A DNA stretch of 54,664 nucleotides. It comes from Litchfieldella qijiaojingensis. Its GTDB lineage: Bacteria; Pseudomonadota; Gammaproteobacteria; Pseudomonadales; Halomonadaceae. The translations under genes and the position numbers were made by a program. Below, one piece after another: positions 9,423-17,329 of the stretch. Under the pieces are notes generated by a model. The model was not told the origin of the DNA, made no database searches, and saw only the letters and a list, made by a program, of their open reading frames with translations. Within the stretch, counting starts at the first letter, position 1. Every line of letters starts with the position of its first letter. The stretch is from positions 1 through 54,664 of the forward strand of contig NZ_BMXS01000028.1 of assembly GCF_014651875.1 (NCBI RefSeq). Direction: 5' to 3'.

Positions 9423-9450
9423 TTCATAAAGAATCGTCTTTTTGTATGAA
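9423..9450. promoter_or_regulatory. Inverted repeat in the divergent chr/gntR promoter region
   Basis: TTCATA at 9423-9428 and TATGAA at 9445-9450 form a perfect 6-bp inverted repeat with a 16-bp gap. They lie in an AT-rich island (about 9415-9485) between the two divergent genes, in contrast to the GC-rich coding DNA on both sides. This is a reasonable place for promoters of both directions and for a GntR operator, but the half-sites are short and I cannot tie them to a known GntR consensus. Confidence 0.35.
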
Positions 9451-9535
9451 AAATCGATTATTTGAGCTAGAATATAAATTGTTTGGCAAAGTTGCGTCAA
9501 GCTATGATGAGCGAAGATGAGCGAGGAAGGCAGCA

Positions 9536-10210
9536 ATGGCAGTACCCAAGCGGGAGGAGGCCGCCACGACGAGGGGCAGTCGTATTTTCGATACCCTGCG
9601 CCAGGACTTGGTCAATGGCCGTTTCGAAGCGGGCCAGAAGATCGCCATCAGCTCCTTGAGGGAGCGGTATGCGGTCGGCTTGAGCCCCCTACGCGAGGCG
9701 CTCAACCGGCTGGCGGCCTATGGACTGTTGATCCAGGAGAACCAGCGCGGGTTTCGCGTGCCGCGGCTGGCTCGCGAGGAGCTCGACGATATTGCCGAGA
9801 TGCGCCGCGAGCTGGAGGGCATGGCGCTGGAGCGGGCGATCCAGCATGGCGACGCGGAATGGGAGTCGGAGCTGCTGGCGGCGGCGCATCGCCTCAAGCG
9901 CGCCGACATGGCCTCCGCTGAGGTAGACCAGTGGGAGCTGCTGCATGCTCGCTACCACCGCACCCTAGTGGCGCCGTGCGGTTCGGTGTGGCTGTTACGT
10001 TTCATCGACCAGCTGCACGACCAGTTCGATCGCTATCGACGCATGGCGCCGGGTGTGCCGGAGATCCGTCGGACCCTGGATGGCCAGCACAGCGAACTGG
10101 TCGAGCTGGCCCTGAACCGCGACGTCAAGGGCGCCCGGGCCCTTCTCGAGCACCACATCGAGCTGTCCTACCAGGTGGCGCTGGGCAGTTGCGAGGGGCG
10201 TCTGGAGTGA
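9536..10210 (+). CDS. GntR-family transcriptional regulator (FCD/FadR-type)
   Basis: A 224-residue protein. Residues about 14-75 form the winged helix-turn-helix of GntR regulators (RIFDTLRQDLVNGRFEAGQK, then LRERYAVGLSPLREALNRLAAYGLL). The rest is an all-helical FCD-type ligand domain with HARYHRTLVAPC and HSELVELALNRD, of the kind that binds carboxylic acids through a metal. A GAGGAAGG ribosome site supports the ATG at 9536. It is divergent from the CHR-Tct-GGT run and is the natural candidate for its regulator. The inducer is unknown. Confidence 0.9.
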   Translation: MAVPKREEAATTRGSRIFDTLRQDLVNGRFEAGQKIAISSLRERYAVGLSPLREALNRLAAYGLLIQENQRGFRVPRLAREELDDIAEMRRELEGMALERAIQHGDAEWESELLAAAHRLKRADMASAEVDQWELLHARYHRTLVAPCGSVWLLRFIDQLHDQFDRYRRMAPGVPEIRRTLDGQHSELVELALNRDVKGARALLEHHIELSYQVALGSCEGRLE

Positions 10211-10217
10211 GGTCGGC

Positions 10218-10835
10218 TCAGTCGGACACCCACTCCAGCCGGCCGCGTAACCGCGCCTTCAGCGGGCTGATATCACGGGCTTTTTCGTCTGGCCAGGCCA
10301 CCGTCAACACCACGCCATCGGCCGCGTAGTCGGCATGTTCGATAGGCACGTTCTGGCTGGTCAGCCAAGCACGGGCTTCTGCTTCGCCGGCGAAATCGAG
10401 TTTCAAGCGCAGTGAGATACGTGGGGTGAAGACGCGGGTCGGCAGCGATTCCAGGGCCTGCGCGACCGCTTGGGAATAGGCGCGGGCCAAACCCCCAGTA
10501 CCCAACTTGGTACCCCCAAAGTAGCGGATTACCACGCAGCCGATCTGCCCCATCCCGGAGCCTTCGAGCACTTGGTACATGGGGCGACCGGCGGTGCCGC
10601 CGGGTTCGCCGTCGTCCGAGAAGCCGATGGCCTGCTGCTCACCCGGGGGGCCGGCGATAAAGGCACTGCAATGGTGGCTGGCACTGGGATGTCGTTCGCG
10701 GGCACGCGACAGCAACGCCTCGAAGTCAGCGACCTCAGGGGCATGATTCACCCAAGTGATGAAACGGCTCTTTTCCACCTCCAGCTCGCTTTCCTGCCAC
10801 TCGCCGGAGGGGAGATCGGGGATCGGATAAGACAT
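10218..10835 (-). CDS. yigZ: IMPACT/YigZ family protein
   Basis: A 205-residue protein of the UPF0029/YigZ family. The N-terminal domain has the conserved SRFITWVNHAPEV, HHCSAFIAG, SDDGEPGGTAGRPM and CVVIRYFGGTKLGTGGL motifs; the C-terminal half is the ferredoxin-like DUF1949 domain. The family is conserved but its bacterial function is not established; the eukaryotic relative IMPACT acts in translation control. The start at 10835 overlaps the stop of the upstream S24 gene by one base (TGATG), so the two are translationally coupled. It ends 7 bp from the convergent GntR gene. Confidence 0.93.
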   Translation of the reverse strand: MSYPIPDLPSGEWQESELEVEKSRFITWVNHAPEVADFEALLSRARERHPSASHHCSAFIAGPPGEQQAIGFSDDGEPGGTAGRPMYQVLEGSGMGQIGCVVIRYFGGTKLGTGGLARAYSQAVAQALESLPTRVFTPRISLRLKLDFAGEAEARAWLTSQNVPIEHADYAADGVVLTVAWPDEKARDISPLKARLRGRLEWVSD

Positions 10836-11305
10836 CAGGCGGCACTGGCGGATTGTCGCATCACTCCCATGACGAGTCCCAACACCTGAATATCGTCGTT
10901 CTTTAGGTAGATAGGAGGCATACTTTCGTTGGCCGGTTGCAGACGCACACCGGATTTCTCGATATACAGTTTCTTCAGGGTGACTTCCTGGCTGTTGATC
11001 ATAACCACTGCGGTTTCGCCGTTTTCGGCGCTCTCTTGTCGTTCGATGATGATCACGTCGCCGTCGTGGATATTGCAATCGATCATCGAGTCGCCGCACA
11101 CCCGCAGGGCGTAGGTATTGCGCCGCACCATGCGCGAGGGAACGTAGACGCTGGACTGGTCGGGGCAGGCCTCGATCGGCAGCCCGGCGGAGACGCGTCC
11201 CAATAGCGGAACCTCGATCAAGTCGGTGGCGTCGATCTCTTCCCAGGCGTCGGTCAGTGGTAGGTTGGCCAGGCGGTGCAGGTAATGCGGTGTGGTGTGC
11301 GGCAT
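10835..11305 (-). CDS. Orphan LexA/UmuD-like S24 autopeptidase without a DNA-binding domain
   Basis: A 156-residue S24-family protein. LexA-like features are VPLLGRVSAG with a candidate Ala40-Gly41 cleavage bond, GDSMID with nucleophile Ser73, and EVTLKKL with general-base Lys111. LexA is about 200 residues; here only about 30 residues precede the peptidase domain, and they lack a winged helix, so the protein resembles UmuD in architecture. No umuC-like polymerase gene is adjacent. A perfect SOS box lies 39 bp upstream, so induction by DNA damage is expected. It is coupled to yigZ. It could be a UmuD acting with a distant UmuC, or a LexA-derived modulator. Confidence 0.85.
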   Translation of the reverse strand: MPHTTPHYLHRLANLPLTDAWEEIDATDLIEVPLLGRVSAGLPIEACPDQSSVYVPSRMVRRNTYALRVCGDSMIDCNIHDGDVIIIERQESAENGETAVVMINSQEVTLKKLYIEKSGVRLQPANESMPPIYLKNDDIQVLGLVMGVMRQSASAA

Positions 11306-11343
11306 GTGTGTTCTCCCTGGAGTGCGGCAAGGCGCGTGGAGAC

Positions 11344-11359
11344 CTGTTGATATTTACAG
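11344..11359 (-). promoter_or_regulatory. LexA-binding SOS box
   Basis: The 16-mer CTGTTGATATTTACAG matches the gammaproteobacterial SOS box (CTGT-N8-ACAG with an AT-rich centre) in all eight defined positions. Its near edge is 39 bp upstream of the ATG of the S24 gene. It also lies about 190 bp before ccmA on the other strand, but the distance favours the S24-yigZ operon as its target. Confidence 0.8.
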
Positions 11360-11549
11360 CACTTCCCGCATCATAGCAGCCCGCTCGCGGCTGGCAAGCC
11401 CAGCCGGTGTAAGGTTGTGAGATGATCCAGGACAAAAATGGCATGATGGAATAGCTGACATGCCTTGCTGCGACTGGCTGACACAGCCGCTGCGCTGGCG
11501 AGGCGGTGGCTTTCCATGTAAAGTGCCGGGCGGATTCCCCGGCTTGGAG

Positions 11550-12200
11550 ATGAAGGTGACCTTCCGCCTGGAGGCGCGACACCTGGCGTGTGAACGTGAC
11601 GATCGCTGGTTGTTCGCCGACCTGGATATCGAGGTCGGTAGCGGTGAAATCGTGTGCATCGAGGGCCCCAATGGCAGCGGCAAGACTACCTTGCTGAAGA
11701 TCCTCTCGGGGCAATTGGCCGATTACCGTGGCGAACTCTACTGGTGCGGTTCCCCGATGCGCCAAGTGCGTGGCGACTTTCTCGCCAACCTCCTCTATAT
11801 GGGGCACGCCCCGGGAGTGAAAGCAGCGTTGACGCCGCTGGAGAACCTGGCCTGGTATCAGGCGCTGGCCGGCGAGACCGGTAACGAGAACGCGCGCATG
11901 AAAGCGCTCGCGGCGGTCGGTCTGATGGGGTTCGAGGACATTCCCGCCGCCCAGTTGTCGGCAGGGCAGCAGCGACGCATCGCCCTGGCCAGACTTGAGT
12001 TGATCGAGCGCCCCTTGTGGATACTCGATGAACCTTTCACCGCCATCGACCGCGATGGCGTCGCAGAGTTCGAGCAGCGGCTGCTGGCACATGCGCGGCG
12101 AGGAGGCAGTGTGCTACTGACCACGCATCATGACCTGACACCCTTGGGAGAGTTGCGGCGTATCCGACTGGGCCGGGGAGCGGTACATGCAGGCCACTGA
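11550..12200 (+). CDS. ccmA: Heme exporter ATP-binding protein CcmA
   Basis: ABC-type ATPase of cytochrome c maturation, 216 residues from this start. Visible motifs are Walker A GPNGSGKTT, signature LSAGQQRRIALARL and Walker B LWILDEPF. CcmAB use ATP to release holo-CcmE from CcmCD. The open frame reaches back to an ATG at 11460, but the extra 30 residues are not family-like. ATG 11550 gives the normal length; a GTG two codons later has better spacing to GGAG (11546-11549). It starts the ccmABCDEFGHI operon and overlaps ccmB by 14 bp. Confidence 0.93.
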   Translation: MKVTFRLEARHLACERDDRWLFADLDIEVGSGEIVCIEGPNGSGKTTLLKILSGQLADYRGELYWCGSPMRQVRGDFLANLLYMGHAPGVKAALTPLENLAWYQALAGETGNENARMKALAAVGLMGFEDIPAAQLSAGQQRRIALARLELIERPLWILDEPFTAIDRDGVAEFEQRLLAHARRGGSVLLTTHHDLTPLGELRRIRLGRGAVHAGH

Positions 12201-12903
12201 ATCGATGCGGGCCATTGAACCCAAGGGAGGGCTCGGGGTCGCAATAGCGGCGACCGTACGGCGTGACCTGATCCTGATGCTGCGCCGGCGCAGCGAGGTC
12301 CTGAATCCGCTGGTGTTCTTCGCGTTGGTGATCACGCTTTTTCCGCTGGGCATATCCCCGGACCCCGAGTTGCTGGCGTCGATCGCTCCGGGCCTGCTAT
12401 GGGTAGCGGCACTGCTGGCGACGTTGTTGTCACTCGATTCGCTGTTTCGTGCCGACTTCGATGATGGTTGCCTCGAACAGTTGCTGCTGGCCCCGCAGCC
12501 GCTTCCGGCAATGGTGCTGGCCAAGGTGGCCGTGCACTGGCTGTTGACCGGTTTGCCGTTGGCGTTGATGGCTCCGGTGCTGGGGTTGATGCTGGCACTG
12601 CCGGCGGGCAGTTATCTGATGTTGGCACTGTCGCTGGCACTGGGTAGTGCCAGCCTGAGCTTGATCGGTGCCATTGGCGCGGCGCTGACGGTGGGACTGA
12701 GCCGGGGCGGTGTATTGCTGTCGTTGCTGGTGTTGCCGCTTTACATTCCGGTATTGATTTTCGGGGCTGGTGCGGTGCAGGCGGCGATTCTCGGTGATGG
12801 CGGTGCGGCGCACCTGGCAATCCTCGGGGCGTTGCTGGCGACGGCTCTGATGCTGGCGCCTTGGGCCATTGCCGCAGCGTTGCGCATCAGTATCAATGGT
12901 TGA
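12187..12903 (+). CDS. ccmB: Heme exporter permease CcmB
   Basis: A 238-residue membrane protein with six predicted spans. The conserved RRDLILMLRRRSEVLNPLVFF segment lies near residues 25-46 and LDSLFRADFDDGCLEQLLL near 83-101. It is the membrane partner of CcmA in the system I cytochrome c maturation machinery. It overlaps ccmA by 14 bp and is followed by ccmC after 15 bp. Confidence 0.95.
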   Translation: MQATESMRAIEPKGGLGVAIAATVRRDLILMLRRRSEVLNPLVFFALVITLFPLGISPDPELLASIAPGLLWVAALLATLLSLDSLFRADFDDGCLEQLLLAPQPLPAMVLAKVAVHWLLTGLPLALMAPVLGLMLALPAGSYLMLALSLALGSASLSLIGAIGAALTVGLSRGGVLLSLLVLPLYIPVLIFGAGAVQAAILGDGGAAHLAILGALLATALMLAPWAIAAALRISING

Positions 12904-12918
12904 GAGGTAAGATGGGGC

Positions 12919-13659
12919 ATGTGGGCCTTCATTCATAAGCTTGGTTCTCCCAAGTGGTTCTACGACATCAGCGAGCGCCTGCAGCCTTGGTTCTGGGCCG
13001 CTGCCGCCATGCTGATACTGGTGGGAAGCGTCTGGGGGCTGGCTTTCGCCCCTGCGGATTATCAGCAAGGCAATAGCTTCCGTATCATCTATGTGCATGT
13101 TCCGGCGGCCTTCCTGGCACAGTCGATTTTCGTCGGCATGGCGCTGGCCGCGGTGGTATTCATGGTGTGGAAGATCAAGGTCGCCGATATGGCGGCGGCG
13201 GTGATGGCGCCGCTGGGGGCGGCGATGACCTTCATCGCGTTGTTCTCCGGCGCGGTGTGGGGCCTGCCGACCTGGGGGACCTGGTGGATGTGGGACGCGC
13301 GATTGACCTCGATGCTGATCCTGCTGTTCCTGTATTTCGGCGTGATCGCCCTGCGCGGTGCCTTCGCCAGCCGCGATAGCGGCTCCCGGGCAGCCTCGGT
13401 GCTAGCCATGGTCGGGGTCGTCAACATCCCGATCATCAAGTATTCCGTCGACTGGTGGTACACCCTGCACCAACCGGCGAGTTTCACCATCACCTCGCGG
13501 CCCTCGATGCCCGCTGAAATGTGGTGGCCGCTGCTGCTGATGGTGCTGGGGTTCTACAGTTTCTTCATCGCCTTGACCCTGATGCGCACCCGCAGCGAAA
13601 TTCTGCGCCGGGAGTCAAACAAGCGCTGGGTGCGAGACTTGGCGCGGGAGGAGGGATGA
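12919..13659 (+). CDS. ccmC: Heme handling protein CcmC
   Basis: A 246-residue, six-helix membrane protein. It carries the tryptophan-rich WWD motif of heme handlers, [21 protein letters not shown] (about residues 119-139), and two flanking histidines (in VHVPAA and in LHQPAS) that act as heme ligands in the family. CcmC attaches heme to the histidine of CcmE in the periplasm. Its stop codon overlaps the ccmD start. Confidence 0.96.
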   Translation: MWAFIHKLGSPKWFYDISERLQPWFWAAAAMLILVGSVWGLAFAPADYQQGNSFRIIYVHVPAAFLAQSIFVGMALAAVVFMVWKIKVADMAAAVMAPLGAAMTFIALFSGAVWGLPTWGTWWMWDARLTSMLILLFLYFGVIALRGAFASRDSGSRAASVLAMVGVVNIPIIKYSVDWWYTLHQPASFTITSRPSMPAEMWWPLLLMVLGFYSFFIALTLMRTRSEILRRESNKRWVRDLAREEG

Positions 13660-13862
13660 TGGCCTTCGATTCCCTGCAGGAATTTCTGGCGATGGGAGGG
13701 CATGCCCCCTACGTATGGGCCGCATGGTGCATGACGGCGGCCCTGATGCTCGGCTCCCTGATCCATGCCAGGGTCGAGCGGCGCAGCCTGTTGCGCGACC
13801 TCAAACGTCGCGAACGGCGTGCCATGAGCGAGATGCCGAGGAAAGAAGTCAATGACGCCTAA
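13656..13862 (+). CDS. ccmD: Cytochrome c maturation small membrane protein CcmD
   Basis: A 68-residue protein with one membrane span (about residues 17-36), preceded by the family-typical [11 protein letters not shown] and followed by a basic tail rich in Arg. CcmD helps release holo-CcmE from the CcmABC complex. The ATG at 13656 overlaps the ccmC stop (ATGA) and follows a strong GGAGGAGGG site; a second ATG directly follows. Longer readings of the frame into ccmC are not needed. Confidence 0.92.
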   Translation: MMAFDSLQEFLAMGGHAPYVWAAWCMTAALMLGSLIHARVERRSLLRDLKRRERRAMSEMPRKEVNDA

Positions 13863-14334
13863 ACGCAAGCAACGATTGTTCGTGATCCTGGGGTTGGTAT
13901 CGCTGGCCGCGATCGCCGTGGGGCTTACCCTTTACGCGTTGCGAGCCAATATCAACCTGTTCTTCAGCCCGATCCAGATCGCGGCCGGCGAGGCCCCCAT
14001 CGAGCGTCAGATCCGCGCTGGCGGAATGGTCAAGGAGGGCAGCGTCTCGCGCAATCCCGATAGTCTCGACGTGGAGTTCGTCATCACCGATTTCGTCGAA
14101 GAACTGGATGTCCATTACAGCGGTATCCTGCCGGACCTGTTCCGCGAGGGACAGGGCGTGGTGGTGGTCGGAAAATTGAGTGAAAGCGGCCATTTCCGTG
14201 CCGACCAAGTGCTGGCCAAGCATGACGAGAACTACATGCCCAGCGAAGTCGCCGAAGCCCTGGAGGCGGCGGGATATTCGCCATCCGACTATGCCGATAA
14301 GTACACTGGCATGAAAGTCGAAGGCGCCGACTAG
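13852..14334 (+). CDS. ccmE: Periplasmic heme chaperone CcmE
   Basis: A 160-residue protein: one N-terminal signal anchor (about residues 8-29), then a beta-barrel heme-carrier domain. The covalent heme-binding histidine is His124 in LAKHDENYMP, with the conserved tyrosine at 128. CcmE receives heme from CcmC and hands it to CcmF/CcmH. It overlaps the end of ccmD by 11 bp. Confidence 0.96.
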   Translation: MTPKRKQRLFVILGLVSLAAIAVGLTLYALRANINLFFSPIQIAAGEAPIERQIRAGGMVKEGSVSRNPDSLDVEFVITDFVEELDVHYSGILPDLFREGQGVVVVGKLSESGHFRADQVLAKHDENYMPSEVAEALEAAGYSPSDYADKYTGMKVEGAD

Positions 14335-14346
14335 CCCGGAGTTGCC

Positions 14347-16344
14347 ATGCTGACCAAGATGATTCCCGAAATCGGCCACTTTGCCTTGGTGATCGCCTTG
14401 TTGATGGCGTTCTTCCAAGCGGTCATGCCACTGGCCGGTGCCGCCACTCGCCGTCCCTTGTGGATGGCCTTCGCCCGGCCCATGGCGGCCGGGCAGTTCC
14501 TGTTCGTGGTGTTCGCCTATCTGTGTCTCACAGCGAGCTACATGCTCGACGATTTCAGCGTGGCCAACGTCGCCAACAACTCCAACTCCATGCTGCCCTG
14601 GTACTACAAGTTCAGCGCCGTATGGGGCAACCATGAAGGTTCGGTGCTGTTGTGGAGCCTGATGCTGGCGGGCTGGACGTTCGCGGTGAGCCGTTTTTCG
14701 CGCAACCTGCCCGAGGACATGGTGTCGCGGGTGCTGGGCGTGATGGGGATGGTCAGTACCGGTTTCCTGCTGTTCGTACTGGTGACTTCCAACCCCTTCG
14801 CGCGGCTGCTGCCTTCGGTGCCCCAAGACGGTGCCGACCTCAACCCGCTGTTGCAGGACTTCGGCCTGATCATCCATCCTCCGATGCTCTACATGGGCTA
14901 TGTGGGCTTTTCGGTGGTGTTCGCCTTCGCCATCGCTGCGTTGCTGGGTGGCCGCCTGGATGCCGCCTGGACGCGTTGGGCGCGCCCTTGGACCAATATC
15001 GCCTGGGCCTTCCTCACCGTGGGTATCGCACTGGGGAGCTGGTGGGCCTATTACGAACTTGGCTGGGGTGGCTGGTGGTTCTGGGACCCGGTGGAAAACG
15101 CCTCGTTGCTGCCCTGGCTGGCCGGCACGGCATTGCTGCATTCGCTGGCGGTGACCGAGAAGCGTGGTTCCTTCAAGAGCTGGACAGTGCTGCTAGCGAT
15201 CCTGACTTTCTCGCTGTCGCTGCTGGGAACTTTCCTGGTACGTTCCGGCGTGCTGACTTCGGTGCACGCTTTCGCCAATGACCCCTCGCGCGGCCTGTTC
15301 ATCCTGGCGCTGCTGGGCATCACCGTTGGCTTGTCGCTGCTGGTGTTCGCCCTGCGTGCACCGCGGGTCGGGCATGTCGTGCCCTTCAGTTGGATGTCGC
15401 GAGACGCCCTGCTGCTGATCAACAATATCCTGCTGGTGATCGTGACCGTTACTGTGCTGCTGGGCACCGTCTATCCGTTGCTGCTCGATGCCTTGGGGCT
15501 GGGCAAGATCAGTGTAGGGCCTCCGTACTTCAACACCTTGTTCGTGCCGCTGACCGTGATCCTGTGCGTGTTCATGGGGTTGGGGCCCAGCTCGCGCTGG
15601 AAGCGCATGTCGGCTCGCGAGCTGTTCCGGCGCCTGAGTCTGGCTGGTCTGGCGGCCTTGGTCATCGGTATCCTGGCCCCGCTGGTGGTCGGCGGAGAGT
15701 GGAACCTGTGGGTGTCGTTGGGGTTGGTGGCGGCGCTGTGGATCGTGCTGCCCATGGTGCGCGACCTGTTCGACAAGATCCGTCAAGCCGGATCGCCGAG
15801 TGCCGGCCTGCGCAGGCTTTCGCTTGCTTACTGGGGGATGGTGCTTGGCCACCTGGGCGTGGCGGTGACCATCATCGGCGTGGCAGTGGTCTCCAACTAC
15901 ACCGTCGAGCGCAATGTTCGCCTGGCGCCGGGGGATAGCGTCGAGGTCGCGGGCTATACCTTCACCATGAACGACCTGCGCAGTCGCCGTGGCCCCAACT
16001 ATCTGGCTGACACGGCTTTCATCGAGGTCAGCCGCGATGGCAGCTCGCGCTCCTTTACCATGGTGCCGGAGAAGCGCTTGTACATCGCGCGCGGCATGCC
16101 AATGACCCAGGTGGCGCTGCGCCCCGGCCTGTTCCGTGACCTCTACGTGGCCATGGGCGAGGATCTGGGGGATGGCGCCTGGGCAATGCGTATCCAGTTC
16201 AAGCCTTTCGTGCGTTGGTTGTGGCTCGGCGCTCTATTGATGGCCGCCGGCGGTATACTGGCGGTGGTCGATCGCCGCTACAGGCTGAAGCGCCAGCCAC
16301 AGACGTCACAGCAGGCGCCTTCGACTCGCGAGGTGCCGGCATGA
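14347..16344 (+). CDS. ccmF: Cytochrome c heme lyase subunit CcmF
   Basis: A 665-residue multi-spanning protein of the expected length (about 650). The WWD heme-handling motif GGWWFWDPVENASLLPWL is near residues 240-257. CcmF with CcmH ligates heme to the apocytochrome CXXCH cysteines in the periplasm. Its stop overlaps the ccmG start in an ATGA junction, within an unbroken operon. Confidence 0.97.
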   Translation: MLTKMIPEIGHFALVIALLMAFFQAVMPLAGAATRRPLWMAFARPMAAGQFLFVVFAYLCLTASYMLDDFSVANVANNSNSMLPWYYKFSAVWGNHEGSVLLWSLMLAGWTFAVSRFSRNLPEDMVSRVLGVMGMVSTGFLLFVLVTSNPFARLLPSVPQDGADLNPLLQDFGLIIHPPMLYMGYVGFSVVFAFAIAALLGGRLDAAWTRWARPWTNIAWAFLTVGIALGSWWAYYELGWGGWWFWDPVENASLLPWLAGTALLHSLAVTEKRGSFKSWTVLLAILTFSLSLLGTFLVRSGVLTSVHAFANDPSRGLFILALLGITVGLSLLVFALRAPRVGHVVPFSWMSRDALLLINNILLVIVTVTVLLGTVYPLLLDALGLGKISVGPPYFNTLFVPLTVILCVFMGLGPSSRWKRMSARELFRRLSLAGLAALVIGILAPLVVGGEWNLWVSLGLVAALWIVLPMVRDLFDKIRQAGSPSAGLRRLSLAYWGMVLGHLGVAVTIIGVAVVSNYTVERNVRLAPGDSVEVAGYTFTMNDLRSRRGPNYLADTAFIEVSRDGSSRSFTMVPEKRLYIARGMPMTQVALRPGLFRDLYVAMGEDLGDGAWAMRIQFKPFVRWLWLGALLMAAGGILAVVDRRYRLKRQPQTSQQAPSTREVPA

Positions 16345-16868
16345 AGCGGCGTTTGTTGCTGTTGTTGCCCCTGGCGGGGTTTCTGCTGCTGTCCGGGTTT
16401 CTTTACCTGGGCCTGTCGCTGGATCCCTTCCACCGCGATTCGGCTCTGCTGGCCCGGGAGTTCCCGGCATTCGAGCTCTCGACCCTGGAAGATCCTGAGG
16501 CAGTGGTCGACGAATCCCTGTTCCAGGGCGAAGTGACCCTGGTCAACGTGTGGGGGGAATGGTGCCCAACCTGCAAGCAGGAGATGCCGCAGTTGTTGTC
16601 GTTGGCCGAGCGCGGGGTGCGACTGGTCGGTGTCGACTACAAGGATACCCGAGCCAAGGGGCGCGAGTTTCTCGAGGAGTTCGGCAACCCCTTCGAGGTC
16701 AACATCTTCGATCCCGAAGGCGATCTCGGCTTCGAGCTGGGAGTCTACGGGGCGCCGGAGACCTTCCTGGTCGACAGTGACGGGATCATACGCTATCACC
16801 ACACGGGCTACATCAAGCCCGAGGACGTCGAACAGACGATTCTGCCGGAGGTACGCAAATGGCAGTGA
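16341..16868 (+). CDS. ccmG: Thiol:disulfide interchange protein CcmG (DsbE)
   Basis: A 175-residue membrane-anchored thioredoxin-fold protein. The signal anchor spans about residues 5-25 and the redox motif is WCPTC (Cys75, Cys78). GAPETFLVDSDG further on contains the cis-proline loop and the family's GxPE motif. It keeps apocytochrome or CcmH cysteines reduced for heme attachment. The ATG at 16341 overlaps the ccmF stop. Confidence 0.95.
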   Translation: MKRRLLLLLPLAGFLLLSGFLYLGLSLDPFHRDSALLAREFPAFELSTLEDPEAVVDESLFQGEVTLVNVWGEWCPTCKQEMPQLLSLAERGVRLVGVDYKDTRAKGREFLEEFGNPFEVNIFDPEGDLGFELGVYGAPETFLVDSDGIIRYHHTGYIKPEDVEQTILPEVRKWQ

Positions 16869-17329
16869 TCCGACGAGGGTTGGCCTTGCTGGCATTGTTG
16901 CTGGTCGTTGGCCTGGTGCTGGGCGCCGTCGAGGTGCGTGAATTCGACGACCCGGTGCTCGAACAGCGCTACCGCGACCTGACTGCGTCGCTGCGCTGCC
17001 CCAAGTGCGAGAACCAGGCCATCGACGACTCCAATTCCCCGGTTGCCGCCGACATGCGCGAGCGGGTCTACACGCTGTTGCAGGATGGTCGCTCGGATAT
17101 TGAAATCCGCAATCACATGGTCAATCGTTTCGGGGATTACGTGCTCTACAACCCACGCCTGGAAGGTCGCACCTGGCTGTTGTGGGGCTTGCCAGGTGCA
17201 CTGGTCGTCGTCGGTGGCGTGGTGGTGATGCTGATCGTACGCTCTCGCCGCCAAGCGTCGGTGCGCCAGTTGTCGGCTGACGAGCGCGCCCGGCTCGATG
17301 CCCTGATCAAACGCGAGAGGACCGAATGA
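16859..17329 (+). CDS. ccmH: Cytochrome c-type biogenesis protein CcmH
   Basis: A 156-residue protein with an N-terminal signal sequence, the LRCPKCENQ redox motif (Cys47, Cys50) and a C-terminal membrane span (about residues 106-127). It matches the short CcmH, equal to the N-terminal half of E. coli CcmH. The TPR half is the separate ccmI gene that follows with a 4-bp overlap. It reduces apocytochrome disulfides for heme ligation. Confidence 0.95.
   Translation: MAVIRRGLALLALLLVVGLVLGAVEVREFDDPVLEQRYRDLTASLRCPKCENQAIDDSNSPVAADMRERVYTLLQDGRSDIEIRNHMVNRFGDYVLYNPRLEGRTWLLWGLPGALVVVGGVVVMLIVRSRRQASVRQLSADERARLDALIKRERTE

Noticed and set aside
10836-12092. Upstream continuation of the yigZ reading frame on the minus strand
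   Set aside because: It runs antisense or out of frame through the S24 gene and ccmA, and its translation is low-complexity Arg/Gln/His; only the last 205 codons are YigZ.
13849-15141. 430-codon minus-strand frame opposite ccmE/ccmF
   Set aside because: Shadow of high-GC coding DNA; His/Gln/Gly-rich translation without domains, while the plus strand encodes clear CcmE and CcmF.
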